NCBI GenBank assembly: GCA_023231475.1
Contig: JALJEE010003184.1
Coordinates: 1-41,894, forward strand
DNA from: Seison nebaliae
Taxonomy: Eukaryota; Rotifera; Pararotatoria; Seisonacea; Seisonidae
DNA length: 41,894 nt
Direction of reading: 5' to 3'
This document shows positions 41,757-41,894 of the stretch, one piece after another. The notes under the pieces were generated by a model, which was not told the DNA's origin, made no database searches, and was given only the letters and a program-made list of their open reading frames with translations. The translations under genes and the position numbers were made by a program. Positions within the stretch are counted from its first letter, which is position 1, and the number at the start of each line of letters is the position of its first letter.

Positions 41757-41894
41757 TTTTTTTTTTTTTTTTTATTATAGATGTAAATCCCTATAGGGTA
41801 ATTGATAAATAAATATTAAAAAGTCACGACATTGGTCGTTGGAAATTAGTTCACGGCATCTTGGAATATGATTTTTAAGATTGATTGGAACCAA
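41757..41894 (-). mobile_element. LINE 3' end with poly(A), minus strand, runs off the window
   Basis: Read on the minus strand: a C-terminal piece KSYSKMP and a stop, a 3' UTR with CCCTATAGGGATTTACAT, and a 17-nt A tail (T run at 41757-41773). It matches the plus-strand 3' end at 19990-20243, except for an insertion of about 35 bases in the UTR. An in-frame stop just before KSYSKMP shows decay. The 5' part lies beyond the window. It faces the plus-strand LINE fragment next to it, so these are two insertions or an inverted pair. Confidence 0.65.

Overview
The window is nuclear DNA of a small-genome invertebrate. It is strongly AT-rich and gene-dense, and most introns are only about 43-70 nt. 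Three genes can be named with confidence: the triple-cell-junction protein Bark beetle, ODAD4/TTC25 and EIF1AD. A GABA-B-type receptor is identified at family level. Together with degraded Ty3/gypsy and LINE fragments they point to an animal, most likely an arthropod. A mite or another compact-genome chelicerate or insect fits best, but the species cannot be read from the sequence alone.

Layout. (1) 1-5.1 kb (+): two related single-exon genes, the first cut by the window edge, encode a divergent ubiquitin-specific-protease-like (C19) fold. Between them is an accessory stretch with a transposase HTH remnant, a broken higher-GC coding block and a perfect hairpin. (2) 5.8-16.3 kb (+): an uninterrupted 10.5-kb reading frame for Bark beetle, followed convergently by an unrecognised coiled-coil protein (16.5-17.4 kb, -). 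(3) 18.1-20.2 kb: a wrecked Ty3/gypsy element (-) next to a LINE 3' end (+). (4) 20.4-26.9 kb (-): a GABA-B-type class C GPCR that I assembled from eleven exons, about 1,986 residues, with a cytoplasmic tail of about 1,160 residues. (5) 26.9-30.2 kb: no gene seen. (6) 30.3-35.7 kb (-): four same-strand genes spaced about 80-270 bp apart. In transcription order they are EIF1AD, a single-pass membrane protein, a Cys-rich and extremely Lys/Arg-rich protein, and a secreted Thr/Lys-repeat (mucin-like) protein. The membrane and Lys-rich proteins share a C-terminal motif (ISYYVYYD..G.RV.S.K), so they look like diverged tandem paralogues. (7) 35.8-36.4 kb (-): a LINE reverse-transcriptase fragment. 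(8) 36.9-40.3 kb (+): ODAD4, with two alternative first exons that each complete the same TPR. (9) 40.5-41.0 kb (+): a small three-exon PLAT-like protein. (10) 41.1-41.9 kb: a second LINE RT fragment (+) and a LINE 3' end with poly(A) in the opposite orientation (-).

The genes do not form one pathway. Bark beetle (epithelial junctions), the GABA-B receptor (inhibitory signalling) and ODAD4 (axonemal dynein docking) are ordinary host genes. The parts most worth attention are the USP-like tandem family, the swapped first TPR exon of ODAD4, the YYVYYD gene pair, the giant receptor tail, and the very frequent GTT 5' splice sites. All exon models were built by hand from reading frame, GT/AG sites and similarity to remembered family features. 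Splice sites are therefore inferred, not proven.
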